From assembly GCA_028286385.1 (NCBI GenBank), contig JAQBRQ010000039.1, positions 1-38,879 of the forward strand: a stretch of DNA of 38,879 nt. The letters are read 5' to 3'. Below the pieces are notes generated by a model, which saw nothing but the letters and a program-made list of their open reading frames with translations, was not told the origin of the DNA and ran no database searches. Within the stretch, counting starts at the first letter, position 1. Each line of letters begins with the position of its first letter. Source of the DNA: Candidatus Saccharimonadota bacterium (lineage in GTDB: Bacteria > Patescibacteriota > Saccharimonadia > Saccharimonadales > UBA4665). A program made the translations under genes and the position numbers. Positions 25,786 to 33,254 of this stretch are shown piece after piece.

Positions 25786-26739
25786 GTGACTACTTCTAAG
25801 CAACACTTCCGCCCCGGTCGCCGCCAATTACTTGCCTTCGCAGTTTTGTTGCTTATGGCTGTCGTATTATTGCCGCAATTGAGCGGTTTTAACGAAAGCT
25901 TACATCTGTTACGAAATCCTAACTGGCTGTATGCTACGCTTGCCTTTATTCTGGCGGTGCTCACCTACTTCGCGGCAGCCGCCACCTATTGTTTCCTGGC
26001 GTTTAAGCCGCTTCCCTACTACCGGACGCTGTTAGCCCAGTTTGCCGCCATGTTTATCAATCGTTTACTGCCTGCCGGTTTTGGCGCGCTCGGTGTGAAT
26101 TATGCTTATTTGCATAAGATGCGCCACAGTCCAGTGCAAGCAGCAACGGTAGTCAGCGTTAACAATCTGTTTGGGCTGCTTGGGCATATGCTGCTACTTG
26201 GTGTGTTGGCCTTGTTTTTCCATGCAAGCGTGCCATCATTTACAGCTAGGGGCATCGGTGATTCGGCAAGTTTGGTTGCCGGTGCCGTAGCTTTGATCAT
26301 AGCCTGCAGCTTGCTATTCGCCCCAAAGCTGCGCCGTAAGGCCGCCACAGCATTTGCTGATATTGTGAAGCAACTCGGCAAGTACCGAGGTCGGCCTAGC
26401 CACTTGCTGGCGGCATTAACCAGCTCTACCACTTTAACTTTTTGCAACATTTTGAGCCTGTATGTTTGCTTATTGGGGTTTGGCGTCCACTTATCGTTTG
26501 TAGCGGTCGCCCTGGTCTTTACGATTGGCATTGGAGCTGGAACGGCTACACCAACGCCCGGTGGCTTAGGCGGCCTGGAAGCGGGGATGGTGGCCGGCTT
26601 CATAGCCTATGGTGTACCCTCGGCCGCGGCCTTGGCGGCCGTTATTTTATATCGAGTCTTTAGTTATTGGTTGATGTTAGCGATTGGCGCTGTAGCATTT
26701 GCCTTTTGCCAACGGCGAGGTTACTTTAGGCTCGCCTAA
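25786..26739 (+). CDS. Second flippase-like membrane protein (LPG synthase TM / UPF0104 family)
   Basis: 317 residues with about eight membrane helices. It has the family segments FINRLLPAGFGALGVNYAYL and TPTPGGLGGLEAGMVAGF, closer to the typical UPF0104/AglD pattern than the copy at 16954. There is no soluble aminoacyl-transfer domain, so it is probably a lipid or lipid-linked sugar translocase rather than a full lysyl-PG synthase. The GTG start at 25786 follows a good promoter at leaderless distance. It is convergent with the DrrB-like permease, five bases apart. Confidence 0.82.
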   Translation: MTTSKQHFRPGRRQLLAFAVLLLMAVVLLPQLSGFNESLHLLRNPNWLYATLAFILAVLTYFAAAATYCFLAFKPLPYYRTLLAQFAAMFINRLLPAGFGALGVNYAYLHKMRHSPVQAATVVSVNNLFGLLGHMLLLGVLALFFHASVPSFTARGIGDSASLVAGAVALIIACSLLFAPKLRRKAATAFADIVKQLGKYRGRPSHLLAALTSSTTLTFCNILSLYVCLLGFGVHLSFVAVALVFTIGIGAGTATPTPGGLGGLEAGMVAGFIAYGVPSAAALAAVILYRVFSYWLMLAIGAVAFAFCQRRGYFRLA

Positions 26740-26744
26740 GCCGG

Positions 26745-27491
26745 TTACATTTGAATGCGGTTGAAGCGATTGACGGCAAAGATCATGCACAGCCCAAACG
26801 TGGCACCGATAACGGCCAGGTCGAGCCCAAGGCCAAAATGAGTTTGATTAGAAAGCAGGAGACGAAGCGCATCTACCATGTAGCTGACGGGGTTGAGCTC
26901 GCTGACAATTCGAAGTGCTGTTGGCACGCTGTTGAGTGGATACAGCGCGCTAGACAAGAAGAATAACGGCATAATCAGCAGGTTATTGATACTTTGGAAA
27001 CCCTGAAAATCATCAACCATCGAAGCGATGCCGGCGCCTAGGCTGGTGAGCGCCAGGCTCGTCAGTACAAGAATGCCGAATGCTGGAATGACCAGTAGCC
27101 AATCATATGGTCGGAAGCCAAAGATTATCGAGATGAAGAACACGATCATGCCTTGGGCTATGGAAATAGTTGCCCCGCCAAGCGCGCTGCCAAAGAGTAT
27201 CTTGAGGCGTGAAACTGGTGCGACGAGTAGTTCAGATAAGAAGCCGAAGCGTTTATCTTGCAGGATGATGATACCCCAGAAGATAGCCGACAGAAGGACG
27301 GTTTGAGTTATGATGCCGGGCACTAAAAATTGTAAATAATTGCCCTCGCCAGCTTTACGATAAATGGCGCCAATACCATAGCCAAGCGCTAGCAGCAGCA
27401 AGACCGGCTGACCGAGTGAACCTATAATGCGCGAACCACTGCGGTAGTAGCGGCGGACTTGGCGGAGCCAGAGAGTGTATATAATTTCCAT
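26745..27491 (-). CDS. ABC-2 type exporter permease (DrrB-like, first pair)
   Basis: 248 residues with six hydrophobic segments. The ABC-2 pattern is visible: an N-terminal amphipathic stretch (LWLRQVRRYYRSGSRIIGSL), a central conserved loop DKRFGFLSELLVAPVSR, and PLFFLSSALYPLNSVP followed by LNPVSYMVDALR. It pairs with the ATPase immediately upstream (eight bases). Such two-gene systems export drugs or lipids, or build glycolipids; the substrate is unknown. Confidence 0.88.
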   Translation of the reverse strand: MEIIYTLWLRQVRRYYRSGSRIIGSLGQPVLLLLALGYGIGAIYRKAGEGNYLQFLVPGIITQTVLLSAIFWGIIILQDKRFGFLSELLVAPVSRLKILFGSALGGATISIAQGMIVFFISIIFGFRPYDWLLVIPAFGILVLTSLALTSLGAGIASMVDDFQGFQSINNLLIMPLFFLSSALYPLNSVPTALRIVSELNPVSYMVDALRLLLSNQTHFGLGLDLAVIGATFGLCMIFAVNRFNRIQM

Positions 27492-27499
27492 AATGTTTT

Positions 27500-28309
27500 C
27501 TAGCGTAAATTCTTGTTGCGCATAGCAGTTTTAAAGTTGAGCCCGTTATTGTTGCCGCTATCGGCTTCGTCGCGGGTGGTATTGCCGGTTAATGACAGGT
27601 AAGCATCTTCCAGCGTCTTGGTGTTAGTCTGCTTCGTTAGTTCCGGCGTCGTGCCGCTGGCAACGATTTTGCCGTGATCAATAATCGCAATGCGCTGAGC
27701 TACGCCCTCTGCTTCGTCGAGATAGTGGGTGGTGAAAAAGATCGTCATGCCCTTTTCGTCGCTTAGCTTTTTGACGTAGTCCCACATTAAGTTGCGGGTT
27801 TGGGTGTCGAGCCCGAGTGTTGGCTCATCGAGGAATAAAATACGTGGTTCGTGTAGTAAGCCGCGGGCGATTTCCAGACGACGGCGCATGCCACCGGAAA
27901 AGGTTTTGATCATTGAATCTTTGCGAGCCCACAGTTCAACTAGCTCGAGCAGCTCCTTAATACGCACTTCGCGTTCAGCTTTAGGGATACTGTACAGTGT
28001 GCCGTGCAGCTCCATGTTCTCGTAAGCCGACAGTTCTTCGTCGAGGCTCGGATCTTGGAAGACGATGCCAAAGGCTTTGCGGGCGTCATCTCGATTTATT
28101 GTGACATCGTGACCTGCCAGTTTCATGACGCCTTCGGTTGGACGAAGCATAGTGGTTAACATTTTAATGGTGGTACTTTTGCCGGCGCCATTCGGGCCTA
28201 AGAATGCAAAAATCTCGCCTTTTTTAACATCAAAAGAAATTCCATCAACGGCAGTTATGTTGCCAAATTTCTTAACGACGTTTTGAGCTGAAATTACGGT
28301 GTCTGACAT
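27500..28309 (-). CDS. ABC transporter ATPase (DrrA-like, first pair)
   Basis: 269 residues: Walker A GPNGAGKST (about 39-47), signature FSGGMRRRLEIA, Walker B ILFLDEPTLGLD and the switch histidine in FFTTHYLDEAE. A short C-terminal extension of about 30 residues is polar and asparagine-rich. It serves the permease just downstream. Promoter: TATACA-17-TATAAT, with a predicted leader of about eight bases before ATG 28309. It lies 54 bases after the glycosylase gene. Confidence 0.93.
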   Translation of the reverse strand: MSDTVISAQNVVKKFGNITAVDGISFDVKKGEIFAFLGPNGAGKSTTIKMLTTMLRPTEGVMKLAGHDVTINRDDARKAFGIVFQDPSLDEELSAYENMELHGTLYSIPKAEREVRIKELLELVELWARKDSMIKTFSGGMRRRLEIARGLLHEPRILFLDEPTLGLDTQTRNLMWDYVKKLSDEKGMTIFFTTHYLDEAEGVAQRIAIIDHGKIVASGTTPELTKQTNTKTLEDAYLSLTGNTTRDEADSGNNNGLNFKTAMRNKNLR

Positions 28310-28323
28310 ATCTATTGGTAACT

Positions 28324-28352
28324 ATTATACATTTATCACTATACTTTGTATA
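28324..28352 (-). promoter_or_regulatory. Promoter of the first ABC exporter
   Basis: TATACA (28347-28352), a 17-base spacer and TATAAT (28324-28329) on the minus strand, between the glycosylase stop and the ATPase start. Confidence 0.5.
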
Positions 28353-28363
28353 CTATGAAATTT

Positions 28364-28912
28364 CTAGCGCTTAGAAACGTGCGGGTTGTCGCGAATATAA
28401 AAGCGCCAGGGTACATCCTGAGCGCGGGTAATACCAACTCGATTAGTTTGCACAATTTCGTTGTTGCTTAGCCCCTCTTGCATAATAAGTCTGAGCGGCT
28501 GGTTACGAAGATCATGACCGTTGAGGCTTTGATTGATGGCCAACACTTGGCATAGCTTTGCCGGGCCATTGGTGAGCTCTGAGATGCCAGCGATTGGCTC
28601 GACCGCTCTTATTAAGACTGCCGAGCCATGGCCTACCGGACCGGTCACTACGTTACAGCAAAAGTGTCTGCCATAGGTAAAGTACACATAAAGATGACCC
28701 GGCTCGCCAAACATAACGGCGGTGCGCGGCGTTTGGCCCTTGTAGCTATGACTAGCAGCGTCCGATTGATCATAGGCTTCGGTTTCGACGATTTTAGCAC
28801 GCAGCGTTACGCCGTTAACTTCACGCTCTAGTATGCAACCAAGCAATCGCGGTGCGACCTCGTGAGCCGGACCGCTTAGAAATGAAAAGTCGTTTACTTT
28901 TTGGGATGCCAC
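28364..28912 (-). CDS. 3-methyladenine DNA glycosylase (AAG/MPG family)
   Basis: 182 residues, the usual length of bacterial AAG. The catalytic segment IVETEAYDQSDAASHS aligns with human AAG, with the water-activating Glu at about residue 45 (Glu125 in human), base-stacking Tyr47 and His55. HLYVYFTYGRHFCCNVV and AVLIRAVEPI follow. It excises alkylated and deaminated purines. The start is GTG, inside the last codons of the ChaB-like gene in another frame (19-base overlap), so the two are co-translated. The ChaB partner has no known link to DNA repair. Confidence 0.92.
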   Translation of the reverse strand: MASQKVNDFSFLSGPAHEVAPRLLGCILEREVNGVTLRAKIVETEAYDQSDAASHSYKGQTPRTAVMFGEPGHLYVYFTYGRHFCCNVVTGPVGHGSAVLIRAVEPIAGISELTNGPAKLCQVLAINQSLNGHDLRNQPLRLIMQEGLSNNEIVQTNRVGITRAQDVPWRFYIRDNPHVSKR

Positions 28913-29124
28913 TTGCCGTCATCGCCCTTTTCGTACTTTTTCTTAACAGCGCTCCAGGCGACGCGGTGCGCAACTTCTTCGCGGTCGGCATTGTCGCGGC
29001 GATTTTCCGGACGTTTGTACTGTTTCCAGGCATTATTAAACACATCTTTATAGATGTCCTGCGCATGCAACGGCAGAACGCGCTGAACACTTTCGGGTAG
29101 TTGGCTAATCTCTGTGTAAGGCAT
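28894..29124 (-). CDS. ChaB-like small protein
   Basis: 76 residues matching the ChaB family: MPYTEISQLPESVQRVLPLHAQDIYKDVFNNAWKQY opens with the conserved LP-x-LP-AQ-IY-FN-AW order, and the C-terminus has DREEVAHRVAWSAVKKKYEK. In E. coli ChaB is described as a putative regulator of the ChaA cation antiporter; the real role is unclear. AAGGGA lies before the ATG. The stop lies 19 bases inside the glycosylase gene. GATAAT upstream at about 29146 could be its -10. Confidence 0.88.
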   Translation of the reverse strand: MPYTEISQLPESVQRVLPLHAQDIYKDVFNNAWKQYKRPENRRDNADREEVAHRVAWSAVKKKYEKGDDGKWHPKK

Positions 29125-29156
29125 CTTGGTCCCTTGTATACAATTATCACTGAACT

Positions 29157-29182
29157 AAAAACATCCCTTCTGGGATGTTTTT
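29157..29182 (-). terminator. Rho-independent terminator after the cupin gene
   Basis: An 11-bp stem AAAAACATCCC/GGGATGTTTTT with a four-base loop (TTCT on plus). Read on the minus strand it ends in a T run and lies 83 bases after the cupin stop, ahead of the ChaB promoter. It separates the two minus-strand units. The region between (29183-29264) holds only a small GCAAC-GATT-GTTGC hairpin. Confidence 0.85.
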
Positions 29183-29264
29183 CTGTGCTCGCAACGATTG
29201 TTGCATGTCAGCACTACGGACAGCATATTCCTCCCTAGACATAACCACTATGGGAATTCTTACA

Positions 29265-29597
29265 CTAAACTTGCAAAATGGCCGGATTGACGGCCGGCAC
29301 CGGGGATTCGTAGATGGCGCAGCCGCTAAAACCGCCCAAAGCTTCGTGGACGGTATAGGCTGGAATATCCAGCGCATCACCAGCTTGCAGCGAAATCTTT
29401 TTACCATCGACAGTAAATATAATTGAACCCTCGGCGCACCATAGCTTTCGATCGAGGGCGTGCGCCCGAGGCGCGAACACTTCATCGCTCTCGGCGGTCC
29501 AGCGTTCGCTGGTGATATTTTTGGCGGCAAACATCTGAAGTAATTCCTCTTCGGCGGATTCGTAATCTCTTGACCAGCGGTATTTTTTGAGTTGCAT
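29265..29597 (-). CDS. Small cupin-domain protein
   Basis: 110 residues. One cupin barrel: CAEGSIIFTVDGKKISLQAGDALDIPAYTVHEA carries the G-x5-G-D-x-x-x-I/P-x-x-x-H core (GDALDIPAYTVHEA) of cupin motif 2-like sequences. The first metal motif is degenerate, with few histidines, so a metal-dependent enzyme activity is doubtful. It starts leaderless, with GATACT eight bases before the ATG, and is divergent from the second ABC exporter. Confidence 0.75.
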   Translation of the reverse strand: MQLKKYRWSRDYESAEEELLQMFAAKNITSERWTAESDEVFAPRAHALDRKLWCAEGSIIFTVDGKKISLQAGDALDIPAYTVHEALGGFSGCAIYESPVPAVNPAILQV

Positions 29598-29605
29598 CTA
29601 GCATT

Positions 29606-29611
29606 AGTATC
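29606..29611 (-). promoter_or_regulatory. -10 element of the cupin gene
   Basis: GATACT on the minus strand, eight bases before the ATG at 29597. A possible -35 TTAGCA lies 19 bases upstream of it. Confidence 0.4.
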
Positions 29612-29671
29612 TCACAGCCGACAATCGATATGCTAAGATAGTACCGAATCATAAACATAGCTAAGAGAAAC

Positions 29672-30634
29672 ATGACAAATAACGACCACATAATCCAAGT
29701 ACAAAATCTGACCAAATCCTATGGCTCTAATAATGTCCTCAATGGCATCAATTTTAACGTAGCACGCGGCACTATGCTGGCCCTGCTCGGACCAAATGGC
29801 GCTGGCAAAACAACCACCGTGCGTATTCTTAGCACGCTCCTTTCATTTGATGCCGGATCAGTCTCGGTTGAGGGTCACGATGTCGGCACCGAAGCCGATA
29901 AAGTTCGCGCCGTCATAGGCCTAACCGGGCAGTCAGCTGCTGTCGATGAACTGCTAACCGGGCGCGAAAACTTAGTAATGATGGGGCGCCTATATCGACT
30001 CACCAAAAACAGTGCTACTGCCCGCGCCCAGGAATTGCTCGAGGAGTTTGATCTGGTAAAAGCAGCTGATCGTCCTGCCAAGACATACTCTGGCGGCATG
30101 CGTCGTCGCTTGGACCTAGCCGTCAGCCTCATAGCCACTCCTCCGGTTATTTTCCTTGATGAACCGACCACCGGCCTCGATCCACGCTCACGTCTCGCCA
30201 TGTGGGTGATCATTAAGCGACTGATGGCAAATGGTACAACTATCCTGTTGACTACGCAGTATCTCGAGGAAGCTGACCAACTGGCTGATCAAATTATTGT
30301 GATCGATGGCGGCAAAGTCATTGCCGAAGGCACTGCAGAAGAACTCAAGAGCAAAATCGGCAAAGACCGGCTGGAATTGACGTTCGAGAGTCCTGAGGTG
30401 CTAAAAGCTGCCACCAAAGCTCTCGGTACGGATATTATCGATACTAATCCGAAGGCGCATTCGGCAACTATCGTGATCAACGAAACCAATGTCGATATCA
30501 AAAAAGTACTGGACATACTGAGCGGTGAAAACATAGAGCTCATTTCGATGGCTGTTCATAAGCCTACACTTGATGACGTGTTCTTGTCGCTGACCGGTAA
30601 GCAAAAATCTACAATGAAAGCGGAGGGCAAATAA
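29672..30634 (+). CDS. ABC transporter ATPase (DrrA-like, second pair)
   Basis: 320 residues: Walker A GPNGAGKTT, signature YSGGMRRRLDLA, Walker B VIFLDEPTTGLD and an H-loop changed to Gln (LLTTQYLEEAD), a change common in DrrA proteins. The C-terminal extension of about 90 residues (KDRLELTFESPEVLK onward) is the DrrA-type assembly/regulatory domain, absent from the first pair's ATPase. It abuts the permease with no gap. It is not a recent duplicate of the first pair: lengths and motifs differ. Confidence 0.94.
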   Translation: MTNNDHIIQVQNLTKSYGSNNVLNGINFNVARGTMLALLGPNGAGKTTTVRILSTLLSFDAGSVSVEGHDVGTEADKVRAVIGLTGQSAAVDELLTGRENLVMMGRLYRLTKNSATARAQELLEEFDLVKAADRPAKTYSGGMRRRLDLAVSLIATPPVIFLDEPTTGLDPRSRLAMWVIIKRLMANGTTILLTTQYLEEADQLADQIIVIDGGKVIAEGTAEELKSKIGKDRLELTFESPEVLKAATKALGTDIIDTNPKAHSATIVINETNVDIKKVLDILSGENIELISMAVHKPTLDDVFLSLTGKQKSTMKAEGK

Positions 30635-31444
30635 ATGGCTGTCGAACTAGAATTTGAGAGAAAGCCTAGGCCACTACTCGCGCTGATTGACTCGCTGATA
30701 ATGATCAAGCGAAGCAGCACGCACATTATTCGTAATACCGATCAATTACTCGGCACATTCTTTCAGCCAATCATGTTCTTGGTGCTATTCGCGGCAGTAT
30801 TCAGCGGCGCTGTAGCGGCAGCCTTACCTAAAGGCGTCAGTTATCTTAATTTCCTAATGGCCGGAATTATTGTCCAAACCGTAGCTTTCGGCTCATCGAC
30901 GACAGCCATTGCAATCTGTAACGACTTGCAAAAAGGTATTGTTGACCGTTTCCGATCACTACCGATGTCAAACTTGGCAGTGCTCAATGGTCATGTTGTT
31001 TCAGACCTGTTCCGTAATGGTATCTCCACAATTGTCATGTTGCTGGCTGGCCTAGTGATCGGCTTTAGAAGTGGTGCCAGCTTTGTTGATTGGCTGGCTA
31101 TTGCTGGCCTCTTAATTATTTTTACCTTAGCAATGTCCTGGTTGGCGGCGATTGCCGGCGTGGTATCTAAGAGCGTCGAAGGCGTGCAGTGGCTCAGCTT
31201 CGTGTTTATTTTTCCGCTGACTTTCGCCAGTAGCGCCTTTGTCCCCACAAAAGGTATGACACCTGTCCTAAAAGCCTTCGCAGAGAATCAACCGATTACT
31301 CAAGTTGTTGAAGCAGTTCGTGCTCTGATGCTCGGCACGCCAATCGGTAACTATGGCTGGCTATCGGTTGCCTGGAGCTTAGGCATCTTAATTGTCTCGA
31401 TTCCCCTTGCGTCGTGGCTTTTCCGCCGCAAAACAACTCGCTAA
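30635..31444 (+). CDS. ABC-2 type exporter permease (DrrB-like, second pair)
   Basis: 269 residues with six membrane segments and the ABC-2 pattern: RNTDQLLGTFFQPIMFLVLF at the first helix, IVDRFRSLPMSNLAVL in the conserved loop, and SSAFVPTKGMTPVLKAFAENQPIT near the last helices, a stretch typical of DrrB/daunorubicin-type permeases. The start follows directly on the ATPase stop. The stop touches the stop of the convergent cyoE with no base between them. Confidence 0.92.
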   Translation: MAVELEFERKPRPLLALIDSLIMIKRSSTHIIRNTDQLLGTFFQPIMFLVLFAAVFSGAVAAALPKGVSYLNFLMAGIIVQTVAFGSSTTAIAICNDLQKGIVDRFRSLPMSNLAVLNGHVVSDLFRNGISTIVMLLAGLVIGFRSGASFVDWLAIAGLLIIFTLAMSWLAAIAGVVSKSVEGVQWLSFVFIFPLTFASSAFVPTKGMTPVLKAFAENQPITQVVEAVRALMLGTPIGNYGWLSVAWSLGILIVSIPLASWLFRRKTTR

Positions 31445-32299
31445 CTAGCGCACAAATGAGTCGATAGAAATCGTCAGGCACAGCAGAGAGATCACTATTA
31501 AAGAACGCAAAAACATTTTGCGCCCCCATAGTGTCTCGTCTTTAGCTTTGAAGCTGCGGATGCCGAGTGCGAACCAGCTCAATCCGAGCAATAGCGCGAC
31601 AATCAGGTAGCCGCAGCTGGCGTAGCCGAAGACCGTCAACAAAGCCGAGGTTATCGTAAAGCCAACGATGTATAGCAAGACCTGAATCTTAGTGATTCTC
31701 ATACCCTTTTTCACAGGCAGCACGGGGATTCCGGCGGCTGCATAATCTTTAAGCCGGTACATAGCAATGGCGTAAAAATGAGGCATTTGCCAAAAAACAA
31801 GTATGGCAAATAGAATAAGGGCTGCCGTGTCGAGTCGACCAGTGACGGCCGTGTAGCCAGCAACTGGCGGCACTGCTCCAGAAATTGTTCCCACTAGCGT
31901 TCCATGGACTGACCGCCGCTTGTAATAACCGTACAGTACGACGTAGGCGACGAAACCAAGCAGTCCGATGTAGAGCGTAACCAAATTAGTGTAGATAGTC
32001 AGAATAAGCACGCCTAACAGGCCGAGTATTGTTCCGAATATAAGGGCGTTTTTCCCGGAGATTGCTCCGCTTACCAGCGCACGCTTTTTGGTACGGGCCA
32101 TTAGCCGATCGATGTCACGATCCATGTAATTGTTGAATACGCAGGCCGAGCCAATCACCAGTGATGTGCCGGCAAGCGTAGCCAGCAGCAATTCAAAATC
32201 AACCCCGCCCTGTGCAGCTAAGAAAAAGCCGGCGCAAGCGGTTAGCAAATTGCCTCGGATGATTCCTGGCTTCGTGAGAGAGTAATATGCCTTGATCAA
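31445..32299 (-). CDS. cyoE: Protoheme IX farnesyltransferase (heme O synthase)
   Basis: 284 residues with eight to nine membrane helices. The polyprenyl-transfer Asp-rich motif NNYMDRDIDRLMARTKKR and the second motif YRLKDYAAAGIPVLPV are present. It adds a farnesyl group to heme b to make the heme O of the bo3 oxidase. The start is TTG, two bases after the cyoD stop. It is the last gene of the cyo operon. Its substrate, heme b, must be imported or made elsewhere, since no heme synthesis gene is in the window. Confidence 0.95.
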   Translation of the reverse strand: MIKAYYSLTKPGIIRGNLLTACAGFFLAAQGGVDFELLLATLAGTSLVIGSACVFNNYMDRDIDRLMARTKKRALVSGAISGKNALIFGTILGLLGVLILTIYTNLVTLYIGLLGFVAYVVLYGYYKRRSVHGTLVGTISGAVPPVAGYTAVTGRLDTAALILFAILVFWQMPHFYAIAMYRLKDYAAAGIPVLPVKKGMRITKIQVLLYIVGFTITSALLTVFGYASCGYLIVALLLGLSWFALGIRSFKAKDETLWGRKMFLRSLIVISLLCLTISIDSFVR

Positions 32300-32301
32300 A
32301 A

Positions 32302-32691
32302 CTATGGCTTAATTAGTTCATCACGGATGATGGAGTTGTCGGTTTCGCTTGGCGTGTGGCCATGGTTGTAATCGAGGTTGTCCATAATCCACAGCGTGCC
32401 AATGGCTACAATTAGCACTACAACCATCATAAAGCTAAAGACAATCAGGTTCCAGCGCGGCTTAGATTCGTTGCCGAGGTGCAGGAAAAATATCAATTGA
32501 ATAAGTAACTGCACAAGAGCGAGTGCGATAAGCGCAAACACCAAGTCCCAGCCTGTAAATACATGATGCACCACTAGGCTGTAGGCAGCGAGGGTCACAA
32601 CGACTGACAATATAAAACCAGTCGCGTATGACTTTAAAGTTCCCTGCCCGGCACCATGGTCGGGCACTACGTTTGGTGCGTGTTTATTCAT
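32302..32691 (-). CDS. cyoD: Cytochrome o ubiquinol oxidase subunit IV
   Basis: 129 residues, with three membrane helices after a polar N-terminus. The conserved core GFILSVVVTLAAY and QLLIQLIFFLHL is typical of CyoD. It helps assemble the oxidase and stabilise the CuB site of subunit I. The start overlaps the cyoC stop by four bases (ATGA). Confidence 0.95.
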   Translation of the reverse strand: MNKHAPNVVPDHGAGQGTLKSYATGFILSVVVTLAAYSLVVHHVFTGWDLVFALIALALVQLLIQLIFFLHLGNESKPRWNLIVFSFMMVVVLIVAIGTLWIMDNLDYNHGHTPSETDNSIIRDELIKP

Positions 32692-33254
32692 ACGGATGTC
32701 GCTCCCATAAGATAGACAATTGTGAAAATAAAGATCCAGACGATGTCTAAGAAGTGCCAGAATAAACTCAGCAACGTCAGTCGTTTAACGGTGGACGGCG
32801 TCAGGCCGCGGCGCATAACCTGGACCAGTAACACGACAGTCCACAGCAGGCCGGTCGCGATGTGTAACCCATGAGTACCAACCAGCGTAAAGAACGAAGT
32901 CAAGAAGCCGCTGCGCGTCCAGCTGTTACCTTCGTGCACTAGTTTGGTGAACTCGATCATTTCCATAGACAAGAAAGCAATTCCTAGGCAAAAGGTTACA
33001 GCAAACCAGTTAATGACTTTTACTTTGTCTCCGCGATGAGCGGCCAACATAGCTAGGCCACAGGTAAAGCTGCTTGTGAGCAGGATGAGTGTTTCGGCCA
33101 GCACAAATGGCAGGCTAAATAATTCGCGGGCTGATTCACCGCCGTACGTGTTGTTATGTAACACGGCGAATGTCGCGAATAAACTAGCGAACAGTACGCA
33201 GTCGGTCATGATGTAGACCCAGAAGCCGAAGACGGTTTTGGCGCTGTTGTTCAT
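32688..33254 (-). CDS. cyoC: Cytochrome o ubiquinol oxidase subunit III
   Basis: 188 residues, five membrane helices, the short form of subunit [30 protein letters not shown] opens the protein and the segment [17 protein letters not shown] follows later; both are typical of CyoC. The start overlaps the cyoB stop by four bases, with AAGGGG upstream in cyoB. Confidence 0.96.
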   Translation of the reverse strand: MNNSAKTVFGFWVYIMTDCVLFASLFATFAVLHNNTYGGESARELFSLPFVLAETLILLTSSFTCGLAMLAAHRGDKVKVINWFAVTFCLGIAFLSMEMIEFTKLVHEGNSWTRSGFLTSFFTLVGTHGLHIATGLLWTVVLLVQVMRRGLTPSTVKRLTLLSLFWHFLDIVWIFIFTIVYLMGATSV

